In this document: positions 62,276 through 64,000 of the stretch, one piece after another
Layout of the letters: each line of letters begins with the position of its first letter
Numbering within the stretch: the first letter of the stretch is position 1
DNA from: Zygnema cylindricum
Lineage: Eukaryota > Streptophyta > Zygnematophyceae > Zygnematales > Zygnemataceae
Assembly: GCA_037447655.1 (NCBI GenBank)
Contig: JBBHKE010003519.1
Coordinates: forward strand, 158,902 to 222,901
DNA length: 64,000 bases
Direction of reading: 5' to 3'
The notes under the pieces: generated by a model
The model's database searches: none
Told to the model about the DNA's origin: nothing
What the model saw: the letters and a program-made list of their open reading frames with translations, nothing else
Made by a program: the position numbers and the translations under genes

Positions 62276-64000
62276 GGCGATGTGCCCATGTAACCGAAAC
62301 TCTTGAATGAAACTTTGGGTTTTAGCGAAGATTCTCCCTACTACAAGATTGTACTTTTCAAAGTGTTCCCATGTGCGAGAACGAAATCGTAACTTTGAAA
62401 TGTGACGGTTGTAGACGTGGGTACAACCGGTGACGACTGATGACGACTACGAAACTTACGAAAATTGGTGACGTCTAAAAAAAGAGCGACGGTTGTAGAG
62501 GTCGAGTTTTTTGTGACATCGTAGATGTTTCGGGTTTTGTGACATTGCGAAGTCATGCTCACTTGTGACGTCACTAGTACCACAACTTTCCGCAAAGGTT
62601 TCCCGAATTTTCTTTTTTTATCTTCTATCACTCGATATGCCGTCAAACTACAACCAAAGATATTAAAAAAAAAAGTTATTTCATTTCATACCATTATTGT
62701 TGTATTCCATTCAAAAAAGCGAGGGAGATGAGTGGTCGAGTGAGAAGGAAGGGGAGAGACGAGGACGAATTGAACTTTTGCAAACGACCCATGAATGAAA
62801 AGTGGAGGTCCGCGACCCTTGCGATTTTTTTTACGTACATAGGGTACGTCCCCGTGTATTAAAGTATCGACTTTAATCTTTTTTTCACCGAAAACAAAGT
62901 TCCGTTCGAGAAAAATTGTAGCCGTACAAAAAAAAAGTCTTTAAAGTACAACAAACCTCAAGTCGATACTTTGAATGTACTTCATGTTTGTCGTCATGTG
63001 AACGCATCTTGGCGTTTTCCTTTTTTCGACCCCCGGGCAAGAGAATCCAGCCCGTCAAAAAACTTCATCAAAAATCACCTCGCTACCTGATTTGAGGGAA
63101 AGTACCACCCAAACAACGAATGAAAAATGACCCACGCACGCGCCACACGAGTGGGAAAATTTTAGGACAAGGGAGAGAACTCGCTATTTTTCTCCCTGCC
63201 CGTCACGTGCATGTACGGAAAAGACGAGGATGTACGTAAAAAATTTTGCAGGGGTCTCGGACCTTCAATTTCATTCATGGGTCCTCGGTAAAATTTTGCA
63301 TTGTCGTCGCCTCTCCCCTCTCCCTCTCACACTATCACTTTTATCTCACACTTTTTAGAATGAGGCACGACAAAACTGGTATGAAATGTAAGATATTTGA
63401 AAAATAATTATTTTGACTACCTTTATGCATATTTTTATGGCAAGTAAAGCGAAAAATGTAAAGAAAACGAAATCGGATATCCATGGCCGAAAGTTCTTCA
63501 ATCGGTGACGTCATTGACGTCACAATGTTACAAAACCCTAAACATCTGCCATGTCACAAAATTACAAAAATGTAGACGTCTACAACTGTCGCTGTTTTTG
63601 TTGTCGTCACCAATTTCGTAGTCGTTGTTAACCGTCACAAAGTTGTACCTACGTCTACAACCGTCACATGTCAAAGTTCCGATTTCATTTTCGCACATAG
63701 GGACGCTTTTCAAAGTAGTACGGAACACTTCACTACAGTCCAAAGTAATTTTTCAAAGTATCGCTTACACGGGGACATACCCATACTAGTCATTTTTTTA
63801 CATACATGCGTGTGACGAGCAGGGAAAAAATAGCATGTACTCTCCATCGTGCAAAAAAAAAATCAAAGACGTGTGACGCGCGCTGTTAACGTTTTCCAAT
63901 TCGTCAGTCAACTATTACTTTAAATAAAATCACCTCCCGAGTCGATATTAATAAAAGTTTAAAGATGAGCTGGCATGACGTGGCAGTGGGTCGGAAACAT
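62276..64000. mobile_element. TIR element E3, interrupted and running off the window
   Basis: Starts GGCGATGTGCCCATGTAACC directly after the TAA shared with E2. Its left half (to about 62838) resembles E2's left half. After the nested E4 the sequence resumes at 63786 and matches E2 again (AATCACCTCCCGAG, AAAGATGAGCTGG). The right end is not in the window. Confidence 0.65.
62842..63782. mobile_element. TIR element E4, nested inside E3
   Basis: About 941 bp, left GGGTACGTCCCCGTGTATTA, right TTACACGGGGACATACCC, flanked by ATA on both sides (62839-62841 and 63783-63785). It lies in the opposite orientation to E3: its right half (63480-63720) is similar in reverse to E3's left half, including the GGTTGTAGACGT words. 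Confidence 0.75.

Overview
The window is nuclear DNA from a green plant or close algal relative (a streptophyte). The evidence is spliceosomal genes with GT-AG introns, a plant-type RING1 Polycomb protein, an ABC transporter closest in my memory to the plant TAP-like ABCB26 group, a plant-type LysM/membrane protein, and many short DNA transposons with terminal inverted repeats (TIRs). The species cannot be fixed from the sequence. Long introns, CT/GA microsatellites and dense elements suit a large charophyte or early-diverging plant genome. No searches were run: gene models come from reading splice sites, with exon phases checked by hand.

Layout. 0.6-1.6 kb: 3' exons of an ABC transporter (+), flanked by decayed copies of its own exon ends. 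4.4-6.6 kb: acidic protein of unknown function (-). 9.6-11.6 kb: Yae1-domain protein (-). 13.9-14.9 kb: LysM protein (-). 16.4-18.4 kb: DNA transposons, including a hAT-like element with a perfect 8-bp target duplication. 19.3-24.7 kb: F-box/kelch protein (-), first exon not found. 28.6-31.1 kb: transposon cluster, including a head-to-head pair of about 0.54-kb elements. 31.0-34.5 kb: a truncated RING1 copy (+). 34.8-37.3 kb: 5' part of an unrecognised gene (-). 37.7-44.3 kb: complete RING1 gene (+). 48.4-50.3 kb: small membrane protein (-). 51.6-53.4 kb: a hAT-like MITE and a minisatellite. 55.5-58.5 kb: TBC-domain protein (-). 60.5-64 kb: four related, partly nested elements with 3-bp target duplications.

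The genes are mostly unrelated housekeeping and regulatory functions rather than a pathway. The most notable feature is the RING1 duplication. A 3.3-kb block carrying promoter-side sequence and the RING exons is repeated at near identity. The upstream copy keeps an open frame but loses the C-terminal RAWUL domain at a GA-repeat junction, so it predicts a RING-only protein. The matching edges of the two blocks lie inside copies of the same MITE family.
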